A stretch of 11,040 bases of DNA from an uncultured bacterium (GCA_903884125.1 CAISDR010000116.1:1-11040), one strand, 5' to 3'; shown: positions 1 to 8,016, counted from the first letter of the stretch. A program made the numbers and translations. The notes: generated by a model from the letters alone, not told the origin.

Positions 1-50
1 TCTTGCAGGCGCAAATGCCCCAGTTCGATTTTCTCTTTCGGGTCCGACAT
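1..50 (-). CDS. Possible 5' end of a leftward gene, partial (16 codons)
   Basis: Reading leftward from an ATG at 50-48 gives 16 open codons (MSDPKEKIELGHLRLQ) that run off the window edge. Most of their third positions are G or C, as in the other genes here, and the composition looks like a normal protein start. There is no clear Shine-Dalgarno sequence, and the family is not recognisable from so few residues. The same frame stays open back to a TGA near 101-103, so an upstream TTG start is possible. Two other frames are also open here: a rightward one ending at TAA 117-119, and another leftward one starting at GTG 132. If the ATG call is right, this gene is divergent from the glycosyltransferase at 167. 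Confidence 0.3.
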   Translation of the reverse strand, partial: MSDPKEKIELGHLRLQ

Positions 51-166
51 AAAAGATGGTTTTCCGTTTATCAATCCGGTGCCAAGATGCCGGTGGACCT
101 TTGGTCAAGGCTGCTTTAAACGCTTCGATCACCTAGGCATTACTAACTAAGGGCGCATATTGCAAC

Positions 167-1135
167 ATGTGGTTTAACATTCTGACAAATAACCACGGCC
201 CAATCGATATCGCCGTCGCGCTGACACCGCTGATTGATTTTATTCAGAAGACGCTGCGGCTTTGCGGCCATCAGGTGACGGTGAGCTATGACCAGTTATT
301 CAATGATGCTGTAAATATTTATCTTGAAAGCTTTCATGATACGCATTTCGTTGACCGGCTGCTGGCGGCAAAGGCGGAGCATCGTCTGAAAATCGGGGTG
401 GTTGCCACAGAGCTAATGGTCGATGGTCGTATCCCATATGCCGAACATGGTATCCTTTATGGTGGTGGCAACAAAGCCGAACTGTTGTCACTGCGCACAC
501 GCAATTTTGATCGAATGGTCGCCGGCGCCGACTTCACGTGGTGCCTGCTGGAACGCACCGCGCAGGCCTATCGCGGACATGGTCCGCAGGTTCATTTTCT
601 GCCTGTGGGTCATACACACCCGGATCAACCCGGGTTCAATTCAGCCCCAAGGAACATTGATGTCTTCTTTTTTGGTACCGCAACCCCCCACCGCCTGAAG
701 GTACTCGGCGATCTTGAATCACAAGGTGTCGGGGTTACAGCGGTTGGGCGGGGATTTCCCATTGGCTGGCTGCCCGCTGTTCATATGAATTCACTCATTG
801 ACCGTGCAAAGATTGGTCTGAACCTGACCTTGCATGCCTTTGATTCAAAAGCAGGCGGCGTTGATCCGCGTTTTGTTTCTTGCATGCGGGTGGTTGAGAT
901 GCTGGAACGCGAAACCTGTGTGGTCTCAGAGGTTATTCCGTATGACAATCCCTATACCGAATTCATGCAGTTAGCGGAATCTGAAAATCTGGGGCGGGTA
1001 TGCCGCGCGTTTCTGGCATCAGGTGCATGGGCGAAATTTGCACATTCTGCGGCATCTGATTTTCGAACCAGAATGAACGTCACCGAAATCTGTAAACCGG
1101 TCATCGATCTGACAGTCGGGTCATTGGGTAATTAA
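167..1135 (+). CDS. GT-B-like glycosyltransferase (CgeB/Glyco_trans_1-like)
   Basis: This 322-residue protein has no signal peptide or membrane segment, so it is probably cytoplasmic. The N-terminal half carries a GGGNKAELLSLR stretch and ends in HFLPVGHTHP (about residue 143). The second half opens with DVFFFGTATPHR (about 165), the usual entry into the C-terminal Rossmann domain of GT-B enzymes. It continues with AKIGLNLTLH (about 214), GGVDPRFVSCMRVVEMLE (about 230-247) and EVIPYDNPY, resembling the donor-binding segment of CgeB/family-1-like glycosyltransferases. Donor and acceptor cannot be read from sequence. The start is the first ATG; AAGGG lies about 13 bases upstream, which is a weak ribosome site. 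Its 3' end overlaps the convergent propeller gene by four bases. It lies near three other glycosyltransferase genes and two sugar-nucleotide genes, so a role in the same glycan is likely. The fold assignment is moderately sure; the reaction is inferred. Confidence 0.7.
   Translation: MWFNILTNNHGPIDIAVALTPLIDFIQKTLRLCGHQVTVSYDQLFNDAVNIYLESFHDTHFVDRLLAAKAEHRLKIGVVATELMVDGRIPYAEHGILYGGGNKAELLSLRTRNFDRMVAGADFTWCLLERTAQAYRGHGPQVHFLPVGHTHPDQPGFNSAPRNIDVFFFGTATPHRLKVLGDLESQGVGVTAVGRGFPIGWLPAVHMNSLIDRAKIGLNLTLHAFDSKAGGVDPRFVSCMRVVEMLERETCVVSEVIPYDNPYTEFMQLAESENLGRVCRAFLASGAWAKFAHSAASDFRTRMNVTEICKPVIDLTVGSLGN
1132..1135. other. Convergent genes sharing one TTAA as both stop codons
   Basis: The rightward glycosyltransferase ends in TAA at 1133-1135. 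The leftward propeller gene ends in TAA read from 1134 to 1132. The palindrome TTAA therefore supplies both stops and leaves no intergenic space. I see no hairpin with a T-run at the junction, so any terminator must lie inside the opposing gene or transcription reads through. Confidence 0.85.
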
Positions 1136-3132
1136 AACTGATTGAATTTCTGAATGTTCATTGCTCCGGTTGAAACCGTTAGCCGTGCCGTGGTACCCGC
1201 ATATTGATCGAGGACAAATGGCACCGGGTTGGAAACACCAAACGGCCCGCTGCGATCAATCAGAAAGCTGGGTCCGCCGCGCACTTCGTTGAAAATGCCA
1301 TTCGAGCTGGGGGTAACAATATCAAATAGCGCAGATCGCCAGATCGATCCACCATTTGTGCCACGGTCAAGTTGCGCCAGATAAATACGCGATCCCTGTA
1401 TTTCCATTGGCAACCCCATGCCTGACCGGTCCGGCGCCCACCACCAGCCCGATTGCAATCGAATGCGCGGATCAGCAGGAATAACGGTATTTCCGATTGC
1501 ATAACGCCGCCCAGTCAATTCCGTACCACCAAGTGACAATGGCAATGAAAGGTGAAGTGCACTGGTCTGATCCAGAGAAATTCGGGTTATGCCCAAAACT
1601 ATAGGGCCTGAACCTTGGCCCCCGTGAAATTGATAGAGCGTTCCGGAAAAACCATTGGCGCTATTTGGCATCCTGTTTAACACGCCATATTCCCAAACAG
1701 GTTCACCAGCATCATCATAATTTGCCAGGCCAAAAAACAGATTGCCAGATATTGTATTGATTTCGGTAAATCCGCCCCATCCTGCCTTTCCATCAAAGGT
1801 CCACCAGCCGGTGTCGATGGCTTTGGGCGGCAGGATCGGGCAGCCAGGATTCCCGGTCACGTAAACTCCGCCACCCGGCGGTGCGCCGGTCAACAGACCC
1901 GTAGCATTAAATGCGATGATGGCTCCATTTGCACTTATGGCGGGACTGGTGCTGCCGGTATCGGGCAATCCAGCGCCTGCGCATGCAACCGCCTGAACAC
2001 TACCGGTAGTCATATCTTTCAGGTAAATATCCTGCGCGCTGTTTAGGTCATCTGCACCCAGGTTCTGAGCCAATGTCTGAAACAGAATTTTCGACCCATC
2101 GGCAGAAATTGCGCTTGTATGTGTGAAAAATCCGAAGGCGACCGGATCATAGGCAGGTACTTGACGTGCATCCGTGCTGATAAGATCCAACTTATGATTG
2201 ACAAGATCGGCCCGATAAAACTGCCGTGTCCCTGGAATTACATTTGCCAGATTGCTAGCCGTTGATTCAAAAACCACATACTGACCGTTTCCGGAAATGG
2301 CTGCATTCAGACTGCCGCCATCTGCAGGTAATCCCGCAGCCGACTTTGAAACCAGACTGATTGCGCCGGTCAAGCGATCCAACAGGTACACCGACGGAAT
2401 GCTGACGGCGTCAGCAACCAGATTGGTTGCATAGGAATGAAAGGCCACAAACCGTCCATCCGAAGAGATTGAGGGGGTAAAGGAAAAACCATTTGCAGCG
2501 GCCCCGCCAATGCCCATGACCGGCTGCGAGATGGTTGCGGAATTCATATCGCGGATGCCGATTGTGGCGGCATAGCCGCCATTTGAATCCACCAGGGTGA
2601 GGTTGAATGCAACGATCTGGCCGTTTCCCGAAATACTGGCCTGAGATGCTTCAACCGATCGCAGGTTGGGCAACGCCGCTGGGCTGACACGATCCAATGC
2701 ACCGGTATTCAGGTCCTTGCGGACCAAAACGCGCACACCATCAGCCACCCCAGTGAAGTTTGAACTTGTACTTTCAAACACAACAAATCGTCCATCGCCG
2801 GAAATCACCGGAGATACGTTATTGTTGCTTGCCTGTTGGCGGGTGCTGGAGATAGATACACGATCAAGTGTTGTCGTAACAGTATCATAGACGAAAACAT
2901 CCGAATATCCGTTTGTATCGCCGGGCACCAGATCAGCAACATTGGACCAGAATGCAATCCGACGGCCATCTGCGGAAACAGAAGGATCCGCCGCGATAGC
3001 ATCAGCATTTGCCACCATGGTTTTTGAAATCAGGAGGAGCGGCAATGACGTTTGCGCAATGGCAGGCAAAGAGTTGCAGCAAAGGTAAAAAAGGCAAATC
3101 AATGCCAGAAGGGGAAATCGCCCGCTTCGCAT
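1132..3132 (-). CDS. Exported PD40/TolB-like beta-propeller with two C-terminal GWW repeats
   Basis: With the start at 3132 this is a 666-residue secreted protein. Residues 1-27 form a Sec signal peptide: MRSGR, a hydrophobic core, then a likely cut after PAIA. Seven copies of a PD40-type motif follow, such as VSADGRRIAFWS, ISGDGRFVVFES, ISSDGRFVAFHS and ISANGAIIAFNA, which suggests a seven-bladed propeller. The C-terminal third has two tryptophan-rich beta repeats, one beginning GWWTFDGKAGWGG and the other GWWWAPDRSGMG. These resemble repeats found at the ends of secreted proteobacterial proteins of unknown role. The frame is open to an ATG at 3282, but that start puts 50 charged residues before the signal peptide and has no ribosome site. 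ATG 3132 has GGAG four bases upstream; ATG 3162 with AGGA is the alternative. No catalytic motif is seen. It probably acts in the periplasm or at the surface, perhaps in binding. It is the only complete gene on the minus strand. Confidence 0.8.
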   Translation of the reverse strand: MRSGRFPLLALICLFYLCCNSLPAIAQTSLPLLLISKTMVANADAIAADPSVSADGRRIAFWSNVADLVPGDTNGYSDVFVYDTVTTTLDRVSISSTRQQASNNNVSPVISGDGRFVVFESTSSNFTGVADGVRVLVRKDLNTGALDRVSPAALPNLRSVEASQASISGNGQIVAFNLTLVDSNGGYAATIGIRDMNSATISQPVMGIGGAAANGFSFTPSISSDGRFVAFHSYATNLVADAVSIPSVYLLDRLTGAISLVSKSAAGLPADGGSLNAAISGNGQYVVFESTASNLANVIPGTRQFYRADLVNHKLDLISTDARQVPAYDPVAFGFFTHTSAISADGSKILFQTLAQNLGADDLNSAQDIYLKDMTTGSVQAVACAGAGLPDTGSTSPAISANGAIIAFNATGLLTGAPPGGGVYVTGNPGCPILPPKAIDTGWWTFDGKAGWGGFTEINTISGNLFFGLANYDDAGEPVWEYGVLNRMPNSANGFSGTLYQFHGGQGSGPIVLGITRISLDQTSALHLSLPLSLGGTELTGRRYAIGNTVIPADPRIRLQSGWWWAPDRSGMGLPMEIQGSRIYLAQLDRGTNGGSIWRSALFDIVTPSSNGIFNEVRGGPSFLIDRSGPFGVSNPVPFVLDQYAGTTARLTVSTGAMNIQKFNQF

Positions 3133-3323
3133 ATCGCTCCGGCCTGCATATATCTTAAACATAGATCCTGCGCCCAATGGATTTTGGTTCACGCTCGAGG
3201 GTACTTCGATCCCGAACACATTTACCTTGCGGGTGTTCCGACTATGATGGATAAGCCTCGTATTTTCCAGAATGGCGTTCATTTTGGCAATTGCAAATCA
3301 AGTTTGGTGTTCATGGGGGCCCT
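3133..3323. promoter_or_regulatory. Divergent intergenic region between propeller and TPR-GT genes
   Basis: With the preferred starts, 191 bases separate two divergent genes, so promoters for both should lie here. On the plus strand TTGCGG (3227-3232) and GATAAG (3250-3255) are 17 bases apart and make a weak sigma70-like pair for the TPR gene. On the minus strand TTGCCA and GAAAAT, also 17 apart, lie around 3264-3292 and could serve the propeller gene. Both pairs are poor matches, and only the position of the region is well supported. No clear operator palindrome was seen. Confidence 0.3.
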
Positions 3324-5279
3324 ATGATGGATATAAGGCTGCCGGTCGACGGCGAAGTGGCTTTTCGCCTTTACATGCAGGGCAGATACCTTGAGGCAGA
3401 GGCGAAATGCCGGCGCATTCGCCGCACAACGCCGAATGATAGTTTTTTGCTGGTAACAGAAGCGTTGCTATTACTCAGCCAGGGTAATAATCGCGCGGCG
3501 ATGGAAAATCTGATCGCAATTGCCACCCGCGATAGGGCAAATTGGGCCTGTCGCCTGGCGCTGGGCGAAATCTACATAAATGCTGGCGCTCTTGAACAGG
3601 CCAAGCCGCATCTTCTTGCGCTGGCAGTTCTGGCGCCCTCGATGCCTGAGGCATATGTCGGTCTTGCGACCATAGCTGGGTCGCAAAAGGCAAGGGCTTT
3701 TGAGATTTGTAGCCGACGACATCTCGCCACCCTGATGCCAGCGAATATAGAATCACTGGGTTTACTGGGAAATCTGCTGCTTACCGACCAGGATGCAGAT
3801 GGAGCGCTGATTCATTTCGAAGCGGCAAAGCGTATAGCGCCTCATATCGCGGAAATATGGGTAAATTGCGCCGCTGCCCTGGGGCATCTTGAACGTGTGG
3901 AAGATAGTATTCAAAGCGCCTGCCGTGCGATTGCACTTGCCCCGGGTCTGTCCCCCGCGCTATCGAATCTTGGCGGGTCCCTGCGTAAAGTCCGGTCGCT
4001 GATTTCAGCCAACTTGTGGCTCACCCGTGCTGTCTGCTTGATGCCAGAAAATGCAGGCAATTTGTATAATCTGGGATTGGCCCAAATAGGATTACGAAGA
4101 TATCAATCTGCGCTTGAAAATCTGACAGGTGCGATTGCGCTCGATCAAATGCATGCAAGCGCCCATATAAATATAAGCCTTATTCACGAAGCGGAAAAGC
4201 GATACAGTCTAGCGCTGTTACATGCTCTTCATGGTGTTGTCCTCGATCCACTCAATGCCCAGGCCTATAATAATGCAGCCGTAGCTTTTCAGGGGACTGC
4301 GGTTGACGATATGGCTCTGTTGTTTCTGACCAAGGCGCTTTTGATAGACCCTGATTATGCTGTTGCCAGGTATAATCGGGGTATATCGCATCTTCGGCTG
4401 GGAAATTTTTTACCGGGCTGGGCAGATTACGAGGCACGATTTAAGGCAGTGGATACGCTAAAAGCTCCTGTCGGGGATTCACCATTATGGTCTCAATCCA
4501 TCCCGGTTCGCGGCAGGCATATACTGTTATGGGCTGAACAGGGATTGGGCGATACGCTGCAATTTGTTCGATATGCCCTGGATTTGTCGCTGCGCGGGGC
4601 CGATGTCACAATCATGGCACAACAAGCATTGCGCAATCTGCTAAGCCCGATGCTGCGTTTCGCGCCAACTGGCGGGCCCATACCAGAATGTGATTTTCAA
4701 ATTCCTTTGATGAGTGTTCCGTTTCTACAAGGGTCCGCGCAAAGTAGGTCTGCGGAAACGTTTGCTTACATCAGCGCATCGGATATTTTTATCAGGAAAT
4801 GGCAGAGAATTTTGGGCAAGGTCGGTCGACGCAGAATTGGGTTGGCGTTTTCGGGAAACCCAAACCATCCCAATGACTCTCTGCGCTCAATCCCGGTAGA
4901 CATAGCGGCAGAACTTTTTGATGTCAGATCAGTAGATTTCCATCTGGTGCAGACAGAATTTGCTTTGGATGATATTATCAGCCTTCGGTGTCACCCCAAT
5001 GTCTTTGTTCATGCACCGTTGATCGAAGATATGGCGGATACAGCGGCAATATTAAATGAGATGGATCTGGTAGTATCCGTTGATACCGCAATATTGCATC
5101 TGGCCGGTGCAATGGGAATGCCAACTATTGGTCTTTTGGCCTTTGCGCCTGACTGGCGTTGGGGATTGGGTTCATCAAAGACCCATTGGTATCCAAGTGT
5201 GAACTTGATACGCCAATCCCGACCCGGTGATTGGCACTCTGTCATTGAAGAACTGATCGCGGCTTTGAGTGCGGTTTAA
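3324..5279 (+). CDS. TPR protein with C-terminal GT9/heptosyltransferase-like domain
   Basis: This is a 651-residue cytoplasmic fusion. Residues 1 to about 370 are an array of degenerate tetratricopeptide repeats; recognisable helices include YNLGLAQIGLRRYQSALENL and YNRGISHLRLGNFLPGWADY. The catalytic-type domain follows: GWADYEARF (about 365), ILLWAEQGLGDTLQFVRYA (about 400-418), RIGLAFSGNPNHPNDSLRSI, VSVDTAILHLAGAMG (about 585) and APDWRWGL with HWYPSV near the end. This order is typical of TPR-linked glycosyltransferases related to family 9 (ADP-heptose:LPS heptosyltransferases). The VDTA-HLAGA segment corresponds to the donor-binding part of the GT-B fold. The TPR part probably recruits a protein acceptor or partner. 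The open frame begins at ATG 3291, but ATG 3324 (or 3327) has GGGGG a few bases upstream and is preferred. Donor and acceptor are unknown. It is the first of four rightward genes up to 8733. Confidence 0.8.
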   Translation: MMDIRLPVDGEVAFRLYMQGRYLEAEAKCRRIRRTTPNDSFLLVTEALLLLSQGNNRAAMENLIAIATRDRANWACRLALGEIYINAGALEQAKPHLLALAVLAPSMPEAYVGLATIAGSQKARAFEICSRRHLATLMPANIESLGLLGNLLLTDQDADGALIHFEAAKRIAPHIAEIWVNCAAALGHLERVEDSIQSACRAIALAPGLSPALSNLGGSLRKVRSLISANLWLTRAVCLMPENAGNLYNLGLAQIGLRRYQSALENLTGAIALDQMHASAHINISLIHEAEKRYSLALLHALHGVVLDPLNAQAYNNAAVAFQGTAVDDMALLFLTKALLIDPDYAVARYNRGISHLRLGNFLPGWADYEARFKAVDTLKAPVGDSPLWSQSIPVRGRHILLWAEQGLGDTLQFVRYALDLSLRGADVTIMAQQALRNLLSPMLRFAPTGGPIPECDFQIPLMSVPFLQGSAQSRSAETFAYISASDIFIRKWQRILGKVGRRRIGLAFSGNPNHPNDSLRSIPVDIAAELFDVRSVDFHLVQTEFALDDIISLRCHPNVFVHAPLIEDMADTAAILNEMDLVVSVDTAILHLAGAMGMPTIGLLAFAPDWRWGLGSSKTHWYPSVNLIRQSRPGDWHSVIEELIAALSAV

Positions 5280-5324
5280 ACTGGTCAGTCTGAGTTCTCC
5301 CATGATAGCATTCGGCTGAATTGA

Positions 5325-5330
5325 TATAAT
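5325..5330 (+). promoter_or_regulatory. Candidate -10 box upstream of the small exported protein gene
   Basis: A perfect TATAAT lies in the 66-base gap after the TPR-GT9 gene, 15 bases before the first ATG of the next gene. The hexamer at the right distance upstream (ATGATA) is a poor -35 box, and the leader would be only about 10-15 bases. It may be a local promoter or a chance match. Confidence 0.25.
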
Positions 5331-5345
5331 TTTGGATATAAATCG

Positions 5346-5801
5346 ATGTTTATGACGGTAAAAAAAACTATCCTATGTCTTCTTGCGATTGGCTTGACGT
5401 CACCAGTTCTGGCACAGGAGGCCGAAGTCAATGTGCGCAATCAAATGTATGCCACGGGACGTGTATTGGGTGCTGGTGCAGACCTGTGTTCGGTATGGAC
5501 AGATAAGCGCGCTGCCGGGTCGGGCTGGTTTGAACATGCGCAATGGCTCAACGGATTCCTGACGTCGCAAAGCATGCTGCTCTTTTATTCTGAGAAGCTT
5601 GATCTTTTGAGCAATCAGAAAATTGACGGGTACAATATGCTGCCGACAATTGATGCCTTTTGCAAATCAAACCCGCAGGCAAATCTTGTCAGTGCTGGCC
5701 AGGAATTATTTGGTGCAGCATACAAGGCAGCCCATGACGAGATGGACGCCCAGAAAGGGAAAGCGGGGAAACCTGCCAACCGGAAACCACCACAAAAATA
5801 A
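5346..5801 (+). CDS. Small exported two-cysteine protein, possibly Rap1a/Tai-like
   Basis: The protein has 151 residues. Residues 1-23 are a classic signal peptide: basic VKK, a hydrophobic core, then a predicted cut after VLA23. The mature part has exactly two cysteines (Cys48 in DLCSVW, Cys106 in AFCKSN), suggesting one disulfide, and a WLNGFLTSQ helix between them. The pattern of cysteine, W-x-GF(L) helix, then a second cysteine before a short helix, resembles the Rap1a/Tai family. Some members of that family are type VI secretion immunity proteins, but many are of unknown role. The C-terminus is a lysine- and proline-rich tail (KGKAGKPANRKPPQK). ATG 5352 is an equally possible start; neither has a strong ribosome site. 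It sits 66 bases after one TPR glycosyltransferase and 89 bases before another. No toxin or secretion gene is nearby, so an immunity role is not supported. Family assignment is tentative. Confidence 0.7.
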   Translation: MFMTVKKTILCLLAIGLTSPVLAQEAEVNVRNQMYATGRVLGAGADLCSVWTDKRAAGSGWFEHAQWLNGFLTSQSMLLFYSEKLDLLSNQKIDGYNMLPTIDAFCKSNPQANLVSAGQELFGAAYKAAHDEMDAQKGKAGKPANRKPPQK

Positions 5802-5890
5802 TTGGGTGGCCAGTTTTATTTTCAGGCTTAGCCATAGCGGATCGGTCGCAGACCGTAAAAAGGTAGATGATCTGAACGCGGTCCATAACT

Positions 5891-7969
5891 ATGACACCAA
5901 GTCCGAATGATTTGAAAATTGCCAAAGAATTATTGGCCAGTGGCAACGCCAGTGGCGCGCTGGCGCGGTTCAAGCAGGCGTTACGAATCACCCCCCACTC
6001 AATCGAAATAATGCTTGGTGTCATTACGGCGTTGCGCATTCTGGGTCAGCATAGCCAAGCAGCGGAATTCATAAGCTTCCAGATTCGGCGTCTTCCTTCC
6101 AACCCGGTCCTGTATCGGGAATTGGGCGTTTGCTATTTGTTTCAGGCTGATTTCAAGCAATCAGCAATTCATCTGGCAAGCGCGCTGGTTTGCGATCCGG
6201 CGAATGACAAAGCTCTGGGGGAATTTGGCACCGCATGTCAGGCAATGGGCGACAGGCGAAAGGCTGCAATCTACCTTGAACGCGCTTATCAAAGCGGCAT
6301 GCGCGATCTGCGTTATATCAACAATCACGCTGCAGCACTTGTCGATCTGGCTGAATATTCGAAAGCACTGGACATGTCGGGGCACGCACTGCGGATTCAT
6401 CCGGAATCCGCTGAAGCTTTGGCAAACAGGAGTGCTGCTCTGATTGGCCTTGGGCGGCCAGATGAAGCGGTGGGAATTCTGGAGCAATGCGTGAAGTGTC
6501 ACCCGGATTTCCAAAAAGGCCGTGGTGACCTGATCGACGTGCTGATGCGTCTGTCACGATTTGACCGGGCGTTCGAAATTATTGCCGAAACCGAGGCGCG
6601 CGGTCGCCAGACTGTGCAGACAGCCTTACAGAAGTGTTCGCTTCTGGCGCAGGTTGGTGAAATCGACATGGCGCTTGACGGATATCGCATGCTGATGGCG
6701 ATGCCGCAGATGGAGGCGCATTTTCCGGAACTGGCGCGCGGTCTGCTTTCGGGATTGCCATATTCAAACAAACTGAAGCCTGAACAATTGCTGATGGAAA
6801 CAAAATCGGCATTGGCCCGGATTCGTTTCGAGCCCATGGTACCGATCCAGCCACCAGGCACAACCGCGCGCACTGGACGGCGCGTACGTGTTGGTTATCT
6901 TTCAGGTGATTTCCGCCAGCACTCGGTAGCCCGGAATTTACTTCCCGTGCTGGCCAATCATAACAAGTCGGAATTTGAGTGTCATCTGTACGCCGATGTT
7001 CGTGCGCCAGATTCGGCGACTGACGACTTTGCCCGACTTGCCGACCGGTTTACCGTGATCGCACATTTATCAGATCGCGCGCTAGCTGAAAAAATCAGGT
7101 TGGACAATCTGGACATTCTGGTCTTGCTAGCCGGTCGGTTCGATACTAATCGGATATTTTTGGGCCAATATCGTATGGCACCGATTCAGATCAGTTTTCA
7201 TGATGTTGGGACGACCGGCCTTGATCAGGTGGATTATCTTGTTTCAGATCCGACGTTGTCGCCAAAGCATTCGCCAGAAAAGTTTTCCGAGCGAATTGTG
7301 CGTCTGCCGCGATTTTATGTTCATGACCGGATGGATGGTGCATTGGATCCTGGACCATTGCCCATGCTTTCACAAAATAACTTCACATTCGGCAGCTTCA
7401 ACAATCCCGCGAAATTCAATGCGGATGTGCTGGCACTATGGGGGCGGGTAATTGATGCTGTTCCCGGTTCTCGGCTGATGCTGAAATATAAAGATTTCTA
7501 TTCAAATGCGAATCTACAAAAGCATATATTAGCCCGGTTGGGGGCGGTCCGGCCGGTTGATCCTGCGCGGGTTATATTTCATTCCCCTGGCATTCAGACC
7601 GTTGGCGATCATCTGGCACTTTACCGGCATGTGGATCTTTGTCTGGATACTTTTCCATTTTCAGGATCGACGACTACGTTTGAAAGTCTGTGCATGGGTG
7701 TCCCCGTGATCACGCTGCCACAGTTTTCAATGGTCAGCCGATGGTCCCAATCTATCCTTGAAGCAGTGAAGTTAGAGACATTTGTCGCCCGATCACCAGA
7801 TGACTATATTGATCTTGCCGTCGAATGGGCTGGCCGTTCAAACGAGCTTTCGCAATTGCGGGCAGGGCTGCGCGCGCGCGTCAATGAAAGCTCGGTTACA
7901 AAAGGCAATATTCGCGCCTGCCAGTTGGAACGACTTTACAAGGCCCTGTACCAAAGGCATATGCAATAG
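5891..7969 (+). CDS. TPR-GT41 (O-GlcNAc transferase-type) glycosyltransferase
   Basis: This 692-residue protein has about 300 residues of TPR-like helical repeats (for example ALARFKQALRITPHS and AVGILEQCVKCHPDF) followed by a GT41 catalytic region. The region opens with RVRVGYLSGDFRQHSVA (about 331-347). His344 aligns with the conserved active-site histidine of O-GlcNAc transferase (human His498). Next come IDNL-type DILVLLAGRFDTNR (to about 421), APIQISFHDVGTTGL (to 444) and FTFGSFNNPAKFN, where Lys508 aligns with the UDP-contacting lysine (human Lys842). LDTFPFSGSTTTFESLCMGVPVITL follows from about 585. The family moves a sugar from a nucleotide donor to Ser/Thr or another protein side chain; FlmG, a TPR-GT41 protein, modifies flagellin in Caulobacter. 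The usual GHT motif is GRF here and the LGYP-like loop is replaced by FHDV, so donor choice may differ. The start is the first ATG after an in-frame TGA at 5873-5875; no clear ribosome site. Confidence 0.88.
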   Translation: MTPSPNDLKIAKELLASGNASGALARFKQALRITPHSIEIMLGVITALRILGQHSQAAEFISFQIRRLPSNPVLYRELGVCYLFQADFKQSAIHLASALVCDPANDKALGEFGTACQAMGDRRKAAIYLERAYQSGMRDLRYINNHAAALVDLAEYSKALDMSGHALRIHPESAEALANRSAALIGLGRPDEAVGILEQCVKCHPDFQKGRGDLIDVLMRLSRFDRAFEIIAETEARGRQTVQTALQKCSLLAQVGEIDMALDGYRMLMAMPQMEAHFPELARGLLSGLPYSNKLKPEQLLMETKSALARIRFEPMVPIQPPGTTARTGRRVRVGYLSGDFRQHSVARNLLPVLANHNKSEFECHLYADVRAPDSATDDFARLADRFTVIAHLSDRALAEKIRLDNLDILVLLAGRFDTNRIFLGQYRMAPIQISFHDVGTTGLDQVDYLVSDPTLSPKHSPEKFSERIVRLPRFYVHDRMDGALDPGPLPMLSQNNFTFGSFNNPAKFNADVLALWGRVIDAVPGSRLMLKYKDFYSNANLQKHILARLGAVRPVDPARVIFHSPGIQTVGDHLALYRHVDLCLDTFPFSGSTTTFESLCMGVPVITLPQFSMVSRWSQSILEAVKLETFVARSPDDYIDLAVEWAGRSNELSQLRAGLRARVNESSVTKGNIRACQLERLYKALYQRHMQ

Positions 7970-8016
7970 CTGGCTGTGATGTGGTATCACGCTGGCGCGA
8001 ATTTGTGGGGGATGTG

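Noticed and set aside
1..119. Rightward open frame ending at TAA 117-119 as the tail of an upstream gene
   Set aside because: It is the exact antisense frame of the leftward candidate, and I could not recognise a family; either is possible, and the leftward start has better third-position composition.
5346..5801. Type VI secretion immunity gene
   Set aside because: The fold resemblance to Rap1a is loose and no effector, VgrG, Hcp or other toxin gene is in the window.
5843..5855. Inverted repeat CGGTC-GCA-GACCG before the GT41 gene, as a possible terminator
   Set aside because: The stem is only five base pairs and is followed by TAAAAAGG, not a T-run; too weak to call a terminator.
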